Shown one piece after another: positions 17,031 to 25,149 of a stretch of 64,000 bases of DNA. The translations under genes and the position numbers were made by a program. The stretch lies in contig JABDGV010000001.1 of NCBI GenBank assembly GCA_013285825.1, forward strand, positions 328,607-392,606, in the 5' to 3' direction. Position 1 is the stretch's first letter; every line of letters begins with the position of its first letter. This stretch comes from Bacteroidota bacterium. Lineage in GTDB: Bacteria; Chlamydiota; Chlamydiia; Chlamydiales; FEN-1388. The notes under the pieces are model-generated. The model worked only from the letters and a program-made list of their open reading frames with translations, had not been told where the DNA came from and did not search any database.

Positions 17031-18371
17031 ATGATTATTACTGTCGCAGCACGCTCTTCTCCTCTCTCCAAGATACAAGTTGAAGAGGCGCTTCAGGAGA
17101 TTCGTACATTTCATCCCAACATATCATTCGATGTTCACTACCTCAAGACAACAGGCGATATCGACCTTAAAACTCCTCTGCCGCAGGTTGATCAGTCGGA
17201 TTTCTTTACTAAAGAGATTGATCAGCTTCAAATCAGCGGGAAAGTCCAGCTCTCTGTCCACTCAGCTAAAGATCTTCCCGATCCACTTCCACTAGGCCTC
17301 AAAGTCATCTGTCTTACTCAAGGCGTCGATCCTCGAGACAGTCTGGTACTGCCAGAAGGCAAAACTGTTCAGTCCCTTCCCCCTTTCCCACGTATTGGAA
17401 CCTCATCTCTTCGCCGTCAAGAGGCCATTCGTGCTCTTAGGTCTGATGCAAAGCATGTCGATATCCGGGGAACGATTGGAGCTCGTTTAGATCTTCTAAA
17501 AGATGGAACCGTAGATGCCCTTATTGTTGCAGAAGCGGCCCTCATTAGGCTCAACCTCACCCACCTCAATCGTATCTTTCTCGAGGCTGATCCAGCCCCT
17601 CTTCAGGGAAAGCTTGCACTTGTTGCTCGAGCTGATGATATTGAACTCGAAACACTCTTCAGCCCCATGGACACGAGAAAAAGAGTCGCTGTTTTTGGTC
17701 CAGAGCCGCTCTATCCGGTGCCTGAAGTTCGCTGGATTCACCAGCCTCTCATCGACACCATTGAACTATCTGTAAAAATACCCCAAGGGCCATTTGATGC
17801 AGCAATCTTTACAAGCAAGACGACTGTACAGCTCATGTCCAAATACCCCATGCCAAAGCGTATCTTTTGCGTAGGAGCTGCAACGGGAGCGCTTACCAAA
17901 GCACTCTTTCCCGAGTCAGATATCGTGATTGCAGAAGAAGAGCAGCAGGAAGGGCTTATTAAAGCGATTCTAAACTCTCCCTCAAGCGTAAAAAAAGTCT
18001 TATGGCCCCACTCGACACTTTCCCGCCCTCTCTTAAAAGAAGAGCTTGAGAGAGCAGGAATTGAAGTTACAGCCCTACCCATCTACGACACAAAATTCAA
18101 ACAGAAAGCCTCTCTTGATTTTTCAGAGATTGACGAAGTTCTTTTTACAAGCCCCTCGACAGTTGAAGCATTTTTCAGGCAAAGTAAAGCTATACCCAAA
18201 TCCGTTATGGTTTCGGCTATCGGACCGGTAACTTTAAAGAAGCTCAAGGAGGCCTTATGTTTAAACCCTATACTCTGCCCGATCTGCCCTACGACTTTGC
18301 AGATCTTCAGCCGGCAATCACAGCCGAAATCATGCAGCTGCACTACACCAAGCACCATGCTGCCTATGTAG
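17031..18371 (+). CDS. hemC-hemD: Fused porphobilinogen deaminase (short) - uroporphyrinogen III synthase
   Basis: From the ATG at 17031 the protein has 446 residues. Residues 1-212 are HemC domains 1 and 2: [19 protein letters not shown] with catalytic Asp81, [15 protein letters not shown] and [10 protein letters not shown]. HemC domain 3, including the cysteine that carries the dipyrromethane cofactor (GGCQ-P region), is missing. Residues about 216-430 are Hem[31 protein letters not shown] and [12 protein letters not shown], then [11 protein letters not shown]. The pair converts porphobilinogen to uroporphyrinogen III. Chlamydial HemC proteins are short as I recall, but the fusion is notable. 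The 3' end overlaps sod by 115 bases in another frame. A longer frame from 16899 would start at TTG inside a repeat. Confidence 0.9.
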   Translation: MIITVAARSSPLSKIQVEEALQEIRTFHPNISFDVHYLKTTGDIDLKTPLPQVDQSDFFTKEIDQLQISGKVQLSVHSAKDLPDPLPLGLKVICLTQGVDPRDSLVLPEGKTVQSLPPFPRIGTSSLRRQEAIRALRSDAKHVDIRGTIGARLDLLKDGTVDALIVAEAALIRLNLTHLNRIFLEADPAPLQGKLALVARADDIELETLFSPMDTRKRVAVFGPEPLYPVPEVRWIHQPLIDTIELSVKIPQGPFDAAIFTSKTTVQLMSKYPMPKRIFCVGAATGALTKALFPESDIVIAEEEQQEGLIKAILNSPSSVKKVLWPHSTLSRPLLKEELERAGIEVTALPIYDTKFKQKASLDFSEIDEVLFTSPSTVEAFFRQSKAIPKSVMVSAIGPVTLKKLKEALCLNPILCPICPTTLQIFSRQSQPKSCSCTTPSTMLPM

Positions 18372-18871
18372 CTAATCTCAATAAGGCTTTAGAGCAATAT
18401 ATCGCAGCCGAAGAGGCGCAAAATCTCCAGCAGATGATTGCGCTGCAGCCGGCAATCAGATTCAATGGCGGCGGCAACGTCAACCACTCCATTTTCTGGA
18501 CAAATCTTGCACCAATAAGTAAAGGCGGCGGAGATTTTCAGGATGGAAACTTGAAAAAGGCAATCATCCAAGAGTTTGGATCGGTCGATCAGTTTAAAGA
18601 GCAGCTCTCTACAAAATCGGTCGCAATCCAAGGTTCTGGCTGGGGCTGGCTCGGACTTAATCCTGCAAAGAAGCGTCTAGAACTTGCTACCTGTGATAAC
18701 CAAGATCCCCTCAGCACAAAAGGGCTTATTCCTTTGCTTGGAATTGATGTGTGGGAGCATGCCTATTATCTTCAGTACAAAAACGTACGAGCAGACTACG
18801 TAAAAGCAATCTGGTCAATAATCAACTGGAAGAATATCGAAGAGAGATTCGCTCAAGCAATGAGCAAATAA
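18257..18871 (+). CDS. sodA: Superoxide dismutase, Fe/Mn type
   Basis: This 204-residue protein has the classic start ([20 protein letters not shown]). The metal ligands are in [30 protein letters not shown] and [17 protein letters not shown]. It removes superoxide in the cytoplasm. The ATG is fixed by a strong AAGGAGG about 5 bases upstream, so the gene really begins 115 bases inside the end of hemC-hemD. Fe versus Mn preference cannot be decided safely. It is the counterpart of chlamydial sodM. Confidence 0.95.
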   Translation: MFKPYTLPDLPYDFADLQPAITAEIMQLHYTKHHAAYVANLNKALEQYIAAEEAQNLQQMIALQPAIRFNGGGNVNHSIFWTNLAPISKGGGDFQDGNLKKAIIQEFGSVDQFKEQLSTKSVAIQGSGWGWLGLNPAKKRLELATCDNQDPLSTKGLIPLLGIDVWEHAYYLQYKNVRADYVKAIWSIINWKNIEERFAQAMSK

Positions 18872-18883
18872 GAGAAGATGCTT

Positions 18884-18917
18884 AAGAACTGTGCAACAAT
18901 TCAGCTGCACAGTTCTA
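18884..18917. terminator. Bidirectional hairpin between sodA and slc1
   Basis: AGAACTGTGCA at 18885-18895 pairs perfectly with TGCACAGTTCT at 18906-18916, with a 10-base loop. It stands exactly between two convergent genes. There is no long T tract, so it is a hairpin terminator candidate rather than a textbook intrinsic terminator. Confidence 0.65.
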
Positions 18918-18924
18918 AAGCCAA

Positions 18925-19431
18925 TTAAATCTTGATGAAACCGCCTGGACCGCCTGGACGCTGGCCTGGCATAACAGCTGCTGGAGCTGCTTTTGCAGTC
19001 TCTTCGCCGCCACGGCCTTCGGAAATCTCTTGGCACTTCTTGCGCCATTTTTCAACCATCTCAACGAAGACAGGTGCATAGTTTCTCAAAGCATTGCCTG
19101 CTGCATGCTCCATATCGAGTGTGGAGTGCACAAGGATAAGCTCTTCATTAACCGCAACACCGACCCCGCCGCCAGCCATCTGGCCGCCCAAAAGGGAACC
19201 TTCAAGCAGGGACTCATAAAGACGTAAACGGAGTTTATCATCTTTGGGAAGTCCATCGAGTAAAGGAGAATAGAGGTACAGCTTTTTGGAATTTGGCTCA
19301 TAGGTAAGGTGAAGGGAATATTCATCATCAATACCTAAGATACAGGTATTGTTTTCGTCAAATTCGAGGCCCTCAAGACCAAGCTCTTTCCCAAATTCTT
19401 TCAAATTTTGTTTTGCATTTTCTAGTGACAT
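18925..19431 (-). CDS. slc1: Type III secretion chaperone (SycE/Slc1-like)
   Basis: The 168-residue protein closely resembles Chlamydia Slc1 (CT043): shared segments include ENNTCILGIDDEYSLHLTYE, then SPLLDGLPKDDKLRLRLYE and GSLLGGQMAGGGVGVAVNEE, followed by VEKWRKKCQEIS. Class I chaperones of this type are small, acidic, dimeric and cytoplasmic. In Chlamydia Slc1 binds early effectors such as Tarp and ranks their secretion. The C-terminal tail is Gly/Pro-rich, as in the chlamydial protein. A strong Shine-Dalgarno (GGAGGA) precedes the ATG. It shows that this organism has a type III system, so orphans in this window may be its cargo. Confidence 0.92.
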   Translation of the reverse strand: MSLENAKQNLKEFGKELGLEGLEFDENNTCILGIDDEYSLHLTYEPNSKKLYLYSPLLDGLPKDDKLRLRLYESLLEGSLLGGQMAGGGVGVAVNEELILVHSTLDMEHAAGNALRNYAPVFVEMVEKWRKKCQEISEGRGGEETAKAAPAAVMPGQRPGGPGGFIKI

Positions 19432-19574
19432 GGCGTCTTCCTCCTTACAGTCCGGTCAGCCATTAATAAATCTTCTCTATCTCTATTGTTACCTCTTTAC
19501 CCTATTTTCTGCCTAACAAAAATGTGTGAAAAATGTAATGATATGTACATGAAAGATTTAGGAATTGTAAAGAT

Positions 19575-20432
19575 ATGATGGGATTATTTAGGCGTGGCAA
19601 GCCAAAAATAAAAATTTCAGCTACGAAGAAAGATGGCTTTTCCGGCTGGCTGAAATGTACAAACTGCTCTGAATTAATCCACGCTAACGAACTTGAAAAC
19701 AATCTCAACTGCTGCCCTAAGTGCAACTATCATTATCGACTATCCCTTCCAGATCGCATCAAACTTTTAACCGATGAAAATTCTTTTGAAGAGCTCTTTT
19801 CCGGATGTTCATCAGTCGATCCCCTCAATTTTGTCGACACGGAACCCTATACCGAGCGAATGAAAAACGCCCAAGAAAAATCGGGCCGGGATGAAGCGGT
19901 TGCGACAGGAAAGGCAACACTTCAAAACCTGCCCTTCGCACTCGGCGTTTTAGACTTCAACTTCATGGGCGGCTCTATGGGATCGGTTGTCGGCGAGCGG
20001 TTAACCCGCCTGTTTGAATACAGCCTTGAGCACAAAATACCATCCGTTGTCGTATCAACTTCCGGCGGCGCTCGAATGCAAGAATCGACTCTTTCGCTCA
20101 TGCAGATGGCAAAGACTTCCGGAGCGCTTTCCCGCTTAAAACTAGCAAAAATTCCCTTTATCTCTATTCTCACAAACCCAACGACAGGAGGCGTTACTGC
20201 CTCATTTGCCTCTTTAGGCGATATTATTTTGGCAGAACCCAAAGCACTTATTTGCTTTGCAGGGCCTCGAGTCATCGAACAGATAATAAAAAAACCACTT
20301 CCTCCAGGCGCGCAGCAGTCTGAATTCTTACTTGAACATGGCATGATTGATGCAATCGTTCAAAGGCATGAACTTAAAAATACTCTTGGACAGCTTCTTG
20401 CAATGATTCATTATGGATTGAAAGGAAAATAA
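19575..20432 (+). CDS. accD: Acetyl-CoA carboxylase, carboxyltransferase subunit beta
   Basis: The product is 285 residues. It shows the N-terminal C4 zinc ribbon (CTNCSELIHANELENNLNCC, then PKCNYHYRL) followed by the crotonase-fold carboxyltransferase domain (GVLDFNFMGGSMGSVVGE, then TSGGARMQESTLSLMQMAK, TNPTTGGVTASFASLGD and FAGPRVIEQ). With AccA it transfers carboxybiotin's CO2 to acetyl-CoA, the first step of fatty acid synthesis. Two adjacent ATG codons occur at the start. dut follows immediately after its stop codon. Confidence 0.96.
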   Translation: MMGLFRRGKPKIKISATKKDGFSGWLKCTNCSELIHANELENNLNCCPKCNYHYRLSLPDRIKLLTDENSFEELFSGCSSVDPLNFVDTEPYTERMKNAQEKSGRDEAVATGKATLQNLPFALGVLDFNFMGGSMGSVVGERLTRLFEYSLEHKIPSVVVSTSGGARMQESTLSLMQMAKTSGALSRLKLAKIPFISILTNPTTGGVTASFASLGDIILAEPKALICFAGPRVIEQIIKKPLPPGAQQSEFLLEHGMIDAIVQRHELKNTLGQLLAMIHYGLKGK

Positions 20433-20888
20433 ATGTTTTTAACACAAACACCTTTGAAGATACGCGTACAAGCCAAAAACAAAGAATTCATTCCTACCTA
20501 TGCAACGGATGGGGCCGCAGGATGCGATGTTCGAGCTGACATCGAATCATCGATCATTCTTCAACCCAATGCTTTTGTAAAAATTCCAACGGGCCTAAAA
20601 TTTGAAATACCCCATGGCTTTGAAATACAAGTACGCCCTAGAAGCGGCCTTGCAAGTAAATTTGGAATTTCAATTGTCAACTCCCCTGGAACGATTGATA
20701 GCGATTTTCGAGGCGAGGTGCAGGTAATCCTCATCAACCATTCCGATGCCCCCTTTATTGTAGAACCTGGAATGCGCATTGCTCAGCTGATTGTAGCGCC
20801 TGTATTGCAAGCAGAATTCGTTTTAGTCGAAGATCTTTCAGAGACTGCACGAGGAGCTGGCGGATTTGGTCATACTGGAATTAAATAA
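20433..20888 (+). CDS. dut: dUTP pyrophosphatase
   Basis: This 151-residue trimeric dUTPase contains all five motifs: AAGCDVRADI, then RPRSGLASKFGI, GTIDSDFRGEVQVILIN, RIAQLIVAPV and the C-terminal arm GAGGFGHTG. It hydrolyses dUTP to dUMP, keeping uracil out of DNA and supplying dTMP synthesis. The ATG directly abuts the accD stop, with AAAGGA inside the accD end as ribosome-binding site, so the two are translationally linked. The order accD-dut-ptsN is chlamydial. Confidence 0.97.
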   Translation: MFLTQTPLKIRVQAKNKEFIPTYATDGAAGCDVRADIESSIILQPNAFVKIPTGLKFEIPHGFEIQVRPRSGLASKFGISIVNSPGTIDSDFRGEVQVILINHSDAPFIVEPGMRIAQLIVAPVLQAEFVLVEDLSETARGAGGFGHTGIK

Positions 20889-20933
20889 TTAACTTTATTT
20901 CGGTAAGTTAAGAGATTTTTGAACTAAGATAGC

Positions 20934-20963
20934 AGTAAATTCTCTTGGTAGTAAATTCTCTTG
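20934..20963. repeat. Tandem 14-bp direct repeat before ptsN
   Basis: AGTAAATTCTCTTG occurs at 20934-20947 and again, exactly, at 20950-20963. It lies in the 124-base dut-ptsN gap. It could be regulatory or simply a local duplication. Confidence 0.8.
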
Positions 20964-21012
20964 ACTCGTGATAGGGCAACGTTGCAGGATGTGGGAAGCG
21001 TCGTTGCAATCT

Positions 21013-21456
21013 ATGAATGTGCATGAGTATCTTGATAAAAATCTGGTCTGCTTCCTAGATGTTGACACAAAGGAAGAGGCACTTCGTCATCTTGTCGGCT
21101 ATTCCTGCACGTACCTTCAAATTAAACCTGATGAATTTCTCAAAGCAGTTATTGATCGTGAAAACCTTGTTTCAACTGGCGTTGGACTAGGTGTCGCCGT
21201 CCCGCACGCAAAACTTCCCTGCTTTGAATCCTTCTTTATCTGCATAGGCTTAGCCAAAAAGGGAATCGAGTGGCAATCAATCGATTCATCCCCTGTACGG
21301 ATAGTCTTCTTAATTGGAGGCCCGGACGATAAGCAAACCGAATACCTCCACATTCTTTCTTCCCTTACCACAGCCATTCGAGATGATGATCTTCGAAAAC
21401 AGCTGCTTGCAGCAACCTCTCCAGAGGAGGTACTCAAGCTTTTCGAAGAGGGTTAA
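21013..21456 (+). CDS. ptsN: Nitrogen-type PTS EIIA protein PtsN
   Basis: Using the ATG at 21013 the protein has 147 residues and aligns end to end with the EIIA-Ntr domain. The phosphorylated histidine is His65 in GLGVAVPHAKL. The rest of the fold is visible in KKGIEWQSIDSSPVRIVFLI and EYLHILSSL. An upstream GTG (20968) would add 15 residues that do not belong to the family. PtsN is a regulatory phosphoprotein; no sugar transporter is encoded nearby. The Shine-Dalgarno is weak (GGGAAG, 15 bases upstream). Confidence 0.88.
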   Translation: MNVHEYLDKNLVCFLDVDTKEEALRHLVGYSCTYLQIKPDEFLKAVIDRENLVSTGVGLGVAVPHAKLPCFESFFICIGLAKKGIEWQSIDSSPVRIVFLIGGPDDKQTEYLHILSSLTTAIRDDDLRKQLLAATSPEEVLKLFEEG

Positions 21457-21480
21457 TCTATACATTTATGAGGCAGCGCG

Positions 21481-23868
21481 ATGAGCAGCACCCTAAAGCC
21501 CCTTGAAGAAAAAAAAGATAATCTGCCCAGAATCACGATAGAAGAAATACAGACTGTCCCCAATCACACACCAGAATTAAAACCTCTCGATACTGGTGTC
21601 TCAAATGTCTTTGACACAAGTATTAAAAGCACTTCGCTTCAAGAGATGGGAAATAAGAAATCTATTCCCACATTGCGCCCATTTCACTCTGCATCTATTA
21701 GTCATTTTTTCAGTAAAATATTTACGCGACAAACTCAACCGCCCAAGTCCGTCAAGAAACTTGCTCCCTTAGAAGAAGAGATGAGAAGTGTTATTAAGTC
21801 ACTCATACATATCTTTACTGACCTCTACCCTACTTTAGCTGATGTCATCGACTCAGGCTCAAGATTTTTGCCAAAGTCACTCCTGTTCCCAGATAATAAA
21901 CTTCACAAAGCCTCGACTCCTCTTAATATACAGAAAAATAGAGGGGAAATTCCGACCCGATCAGATATCGTCGTGCGCCAATGTTTTAAGTGGCTGTATT
22001 ACAAGTTAATTCAAAGCGATCACAAATTCAAAAATGTATTTGCTGACACAGTAAAGGAAATCGCCTCACACCTTACTGTCACAGAATTAAATTCATTGAA
22101 ATTCATGCTTACCTTCCACAAACACAAAGATAACAACACTGTCTTTTCGATAAATAAAGAAGAGTCGAAAGACCCGCTCGATCTAATAAATGACCCTGAA
22201 GGAACACTTCGATCCGAACTTAATCAACTAATAGCTGCAGAATTGAACGAGAGAGCTAAAAACCACCATTGGGTGAAAAAAATTCTTGCTAAGGGCTTAG
22301 ACTTTGAAAAAGAGCTCTTTGAAAACGAACTCTTTCGAGAAAGCGTGATTCGATTTTTAAAAAGCGAGGCGCGCCAAAATGACTTAGGGGAATTTTTCTC
22401 CCTTATGCACGATTTCAAATCGCTCTTTCGCGACGATAAAGTCCAATTAGTGGCCATAGACCTTAGCAACCTTAAACTCGAAGAAAGTAAAATCAATTTT
22501 GAGCAAATTAAGATTCACTCAGATCCAGAAATCGAACAAAAAAAACTAGGGATTGTAACCCAAATCTATAGACTCTGCGACTCGCTCAACACAAGCCCTC
22601 AGATCATAGAATCGATCCAAGAAGTTCTCATAAAGATCCCCGATCTTAAAGAATTAGTTGTGACAAGCGCTAAAAGCCATGGTAAGGTAAGCGCTAAAAT
22701 CAAAGAATTGCTCAACCAAGCTTCTATCGAAAGCAAGGCCCACGATATATGCATAGGATTAATCATAAAATTCTCAACTGAAGGCGAAGTAGGCGATAAA
22801 ATCAATAAGTTGCTTAAGCAGACATCTTGTCTAGATGAGAACCTTACTGCTCAAATCAAAGAGTTGATCAAACAGGCACGTACCAAAGGGGAGAAACCTG
22901 CTAAAATTCAAGATATGATCAAACAAGCATTTACTAGTGAAGAGACAGCAACTAAAATTAGAGAGTTGATCAAACAAGTGTCAAAGGAACGAGATATTCT
23001 TATTGAGCTGCTTAAACAAGCATCTGCCTTAGGCGGCAACCTTCCTGCTCAAATCGAAGTGTTGCTCAAACAAGCATCCATCGATAAGGAAACTGCCGAT
23101 ACAATCATAGATTTGCTCAAATCTTTACCGAAAACACATGAACGAATCACAAAAATACTCAAACAGAAATCTATAGAGAGCAACCAAAGAACTGCAATAG
23201 AAAATTTGGTCCAAAAACTATCAACTGAAGCTTTAGTGTGCGCAAATTTCATAGATTTACTGGAACAAACGTCTATACACGTCAAAAAAACTAGTACGAT
23301 CAATGATTTACTGCAAAAGTCATCAATCCTACAGAACAAAAGCCTTGAAATCCTACTGTGGCTCCAATTAGTATCAAGTACACGAGATACAATCCAAAAA
23401 TTTTTTACTGAATCATCTCTTGAAAAAGTATTAAAGACTAAAATCGATCCTCTACTCAAACAGGTATCTATAGAAGTAGAGGCACAAGCTACAGTCAAAA
23501 AATATCTTGAAAACGTACTTATTGAAGGCAAAGAAAGCGAAAATTTCATTGAGTTGCTCGAACAGATATTTATTGAGAAAGATCATCCTGATCCAGAAAA
23601 TCTCTTCTTAGATCTCGAGAAAAACCAAATTGCATTGTACTTTGATAACTTTGGCCGAAAAGGCGCTCTAGTCCCTTACTGGAAAAGCCGCTCATTTTTT
23701 TACTATTGCCTAGCAGCAACATGCCCTCTATTTGAAACAGTTCCCGATTTACCTATCAAAGAAGTTAAAATAACTCTCGATGTACCAGTAATAACGGTAG
23801 AAAAAGTCACAATCAACCCTGAAAGAGAGAAGAAAATGGACCCTTCAGATATAATTATAGAGATATAA
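21481..23868 (+). CDS. Coiled-coil/solenoid orphan with ~15 short repeats
   Basis: The protein has 795 residues, is soluble and is unrecognised. An N-terminal low-complexity part (1-95) precedes a helical domain (about 96-330). The next region (about 400-700) is a degenerate array of 14-18 residue amphipathic units with consensus I-x-x-LLKQASI, for example IKELLNQASI, INKLLKQTS, IEVLLKQASI, ITKILKQKSI, IDPLLKQVSI. A short C-terminal domain (about 715-760, IALYFDNFGRKGALVPYW) follows. The helical and C-terminal domains recur in the next gene, so the repeat array looks like an expansion inside a common scaffold. A host-directed role is possible but unproven. Confidence 0.68.
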   Translation: MSSTLKPLEEKKDNLPRITIEEIQTVPNHTPELKPLDTGVSNVFDTSIKSTSLQEMGNKKSIPTLRPFHSASISHFFSKIFTRQTQPPKSVKKLAPLEEEMRSVIKSLIHIFTDLYPTLADVIDSGSRFLPKSLLFPDNKLHKASTPLNIQKNRGEIPTRSDIVVRQCFKWLYYKLIQSDHKFKNVFADTVKEIASHLTVTELNSLKFMLTFHKHKDNNTVFSINKEESKDPLDLINDPEGTLRSELNQLIAAELNERAKNHHWVKKILAKGLDFEKELFENELFRESVIRFLKSEARQNDLGEFFSLMHDFKSLFRDDKVQLVAIDLSNLKLEESKINFEQIKIHSDPEIEQKKLGIVTQIYRLCDSLNTSPQIIESIQEVLIKIPDLKELVVTSAKSHGKVSAKIKELLNQASIESKAHDICIGLIIKFSTEGEVGDKINKLLKQTSCLDENLTAQIKELIKQARTKGEKPAKIQDMIKQAFTSEETATKIRELIKQVSKERDILIELLKQASALGGNLPAQIEVLLKQASIDKETADTIIDLLKSLPKTHERITKILKQKSIESNQRTAIENLVQKLSTEALVCANFIDLLEQTSIHVKKTSTINDLLQKSSILQNKSLEILLWLQLVSSTRDTIQKFFTESSLEKVLKTKIDPLLKQVSIEVEAQATVKKYLENVLIEGKESENFIELLEQIFIEKDHPDPENLFLDLEKNQIALYFDNFGRKGALVPYWKSRSFFYYCLAATCPLFETVPDLPIKEVKITLDVPVITVEKVTINPEREKKMDPSDIIIEI
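22660..23580 (+). repeat. Coding tandem repeats (I-x-x-LLKQASI units)
   Basis: About fifteen degenerate units of 14-18 codons are encoded here. At DNA level phrases such as TTGATCAAACA and TTGCTCAAACAAGCA recur. The units predict repeated amphipathic helices, that is a solenoid or long coiled coil. Confidence 0.75.
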
Positions 23869-23922
23869 TGACAAAAAATAGTATTCGTATTATTCGTATA
23901 TTAATGTGACCACGATAATTTA

Positions 23923-25149
23923 ATGTTTTTTAAAAAACTTTACCGAGCATTGCTTTCTGATCCAACAATACAGATTGTACCTGAAGAAAATCCTCCCTTA
24001 AATCAAGAAAAGGTCAAAAAACAGCGTCCGCTTTCAGGTCACTTTACACCCTACACAGGTAATCCCGACTATAAAAACCCACTCTTAACCTCAAGAAAAT
24101 ATTCAGAAACAACTGGCACTCACAATGAACAATCCCTTATAGCATTCAAAAACCTAAAGATTTCAGGCTGCTCCAAAGTCGAACAGGAGAAGAAGCCCCC
24201 ACTTCCAAAAGAGTATAGTACTTTAATCCAAAGCCTAGTCTCCCTTGCCGATTTAATTAGCCAAGATACAACTCTAGATCCTCTCTTTTGCAAATCCGTA
24301 ACCATCTATCTTTCAAACTCATTGCTTGTTAAGGGCATAGCCAAATCTAAAGAACCGCTCGGCAAGGTTGTTGAGAATAGCAAATCGGAAACTCCTCCAT
24401 CCAAACTCATCACCCAATGCTTCAGCTGGTTTTTACATAAGGTGAAGGATACAAACAGCACTCAAGCAATTAAGAACACAGTATCGTCACTTACCACTGA
24501 TCACCTCAACTTGTTAAAGTTTCTTTTACTTTTCCATAGCTCAGAAACCCAGGATAAAGATATCGAAACTATTCAAAAGAGATTCGTATGGGAAATTCTT
24601 ATTGAACTGCAAAATCGTGCCAAACAAAATAAGTGGACTGCAGCTATTCTCCATGGTGATTTCACCTTTATTTATAATGAACCGCTATTTAGAAATGCTT
24701 TGTTTAAATTTTTAGAACGGAACCACTGCTCTGAATATATTTCTGTTTTTAAGGCATACTATTTATATATAGACGAAACAGTAGAAACAATCGAATATAA
24801 TGAAAAAACAGAAACCCTTGAATCAATACAGGTGATCCAACCGCTCGAAGATGAAAAGATTCTAGAAAACAAAAAGAAATCGAGTGAGGACCTCAAGAAA
24901 CTGATCCTAGAGGCAAATATAGGCTTCGATTTTAAAGACTCATTTACAGGAAATTCTCTACTTACTCAAACAGAGCTTGACCCGGTTATCAAGCACTTGA
25001 AAACGACAATCAAAGGAACTTTCCTTGATTACCACAACAACAATATTTTTTGGTACAGCCCGGAGTTTTACTCTCTCTGCAAAGTAAAAAATCTCCCCAT
25101 ATTCGAAGTCGCCTGGGATACATGCCCAGAAAAATATTGCATTAAGTAG
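23923..25149 (+). CDS. Paralogue of the upstream coiled-coil orphan, without the repeats
   Basis: The 408-residue protein matches the preceding one in three places: a helical block ([13 protein letters not shown] against SVIKSLIHIFTDL, and [15 protein letters not shown] against IVVRQCFKWLYYKL), a middle block ([18 protein letters not shown] against RAKNHHWVKKILAKGLDF) and the C terminus ([20 protein letters not shown] against IALYFDNFGRKGALVPYW). It lacks the repeat array. Function is unknown. It converges on clpC, and the two stop regions overlap by 8 bases. Confidence 0.68.
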   Translation: MFFKKLYRALLSDPTIQIVPEENPPLNQEKVKKQRPLSGHFTPYTGNPDYKNPLLTSRKYSETTGTHNEQSLIAFKNLKISGCSKVEQEKKPPLPKEYSTLIQSLVSLADLISQDTTLDPLFCKSVTIYLSNSLLVKGIAKSKEPLGKVVENSKSETPPSKLITQCFSWFLHKVKDTNSTQAIKNTVSSLTTDHLNLLKFLLLFHSSETQDKDIETIQKRFVWEILIELQNRAKQNKWTAAILHGDFTFIYNEPLFRNALFKFLERNHCSEYISVFKAYYLYIDETVETIEYNEKTETLESIQVIQPLEDEKILENKKKSSEDLKKLILEANIGFDFKDSFTGNSLLTQTELDPVIKHLKTTIKGTFLDYHNNNIFWYSPEFYSLCKVKNLPIFEVAWDTCPEKYCIK

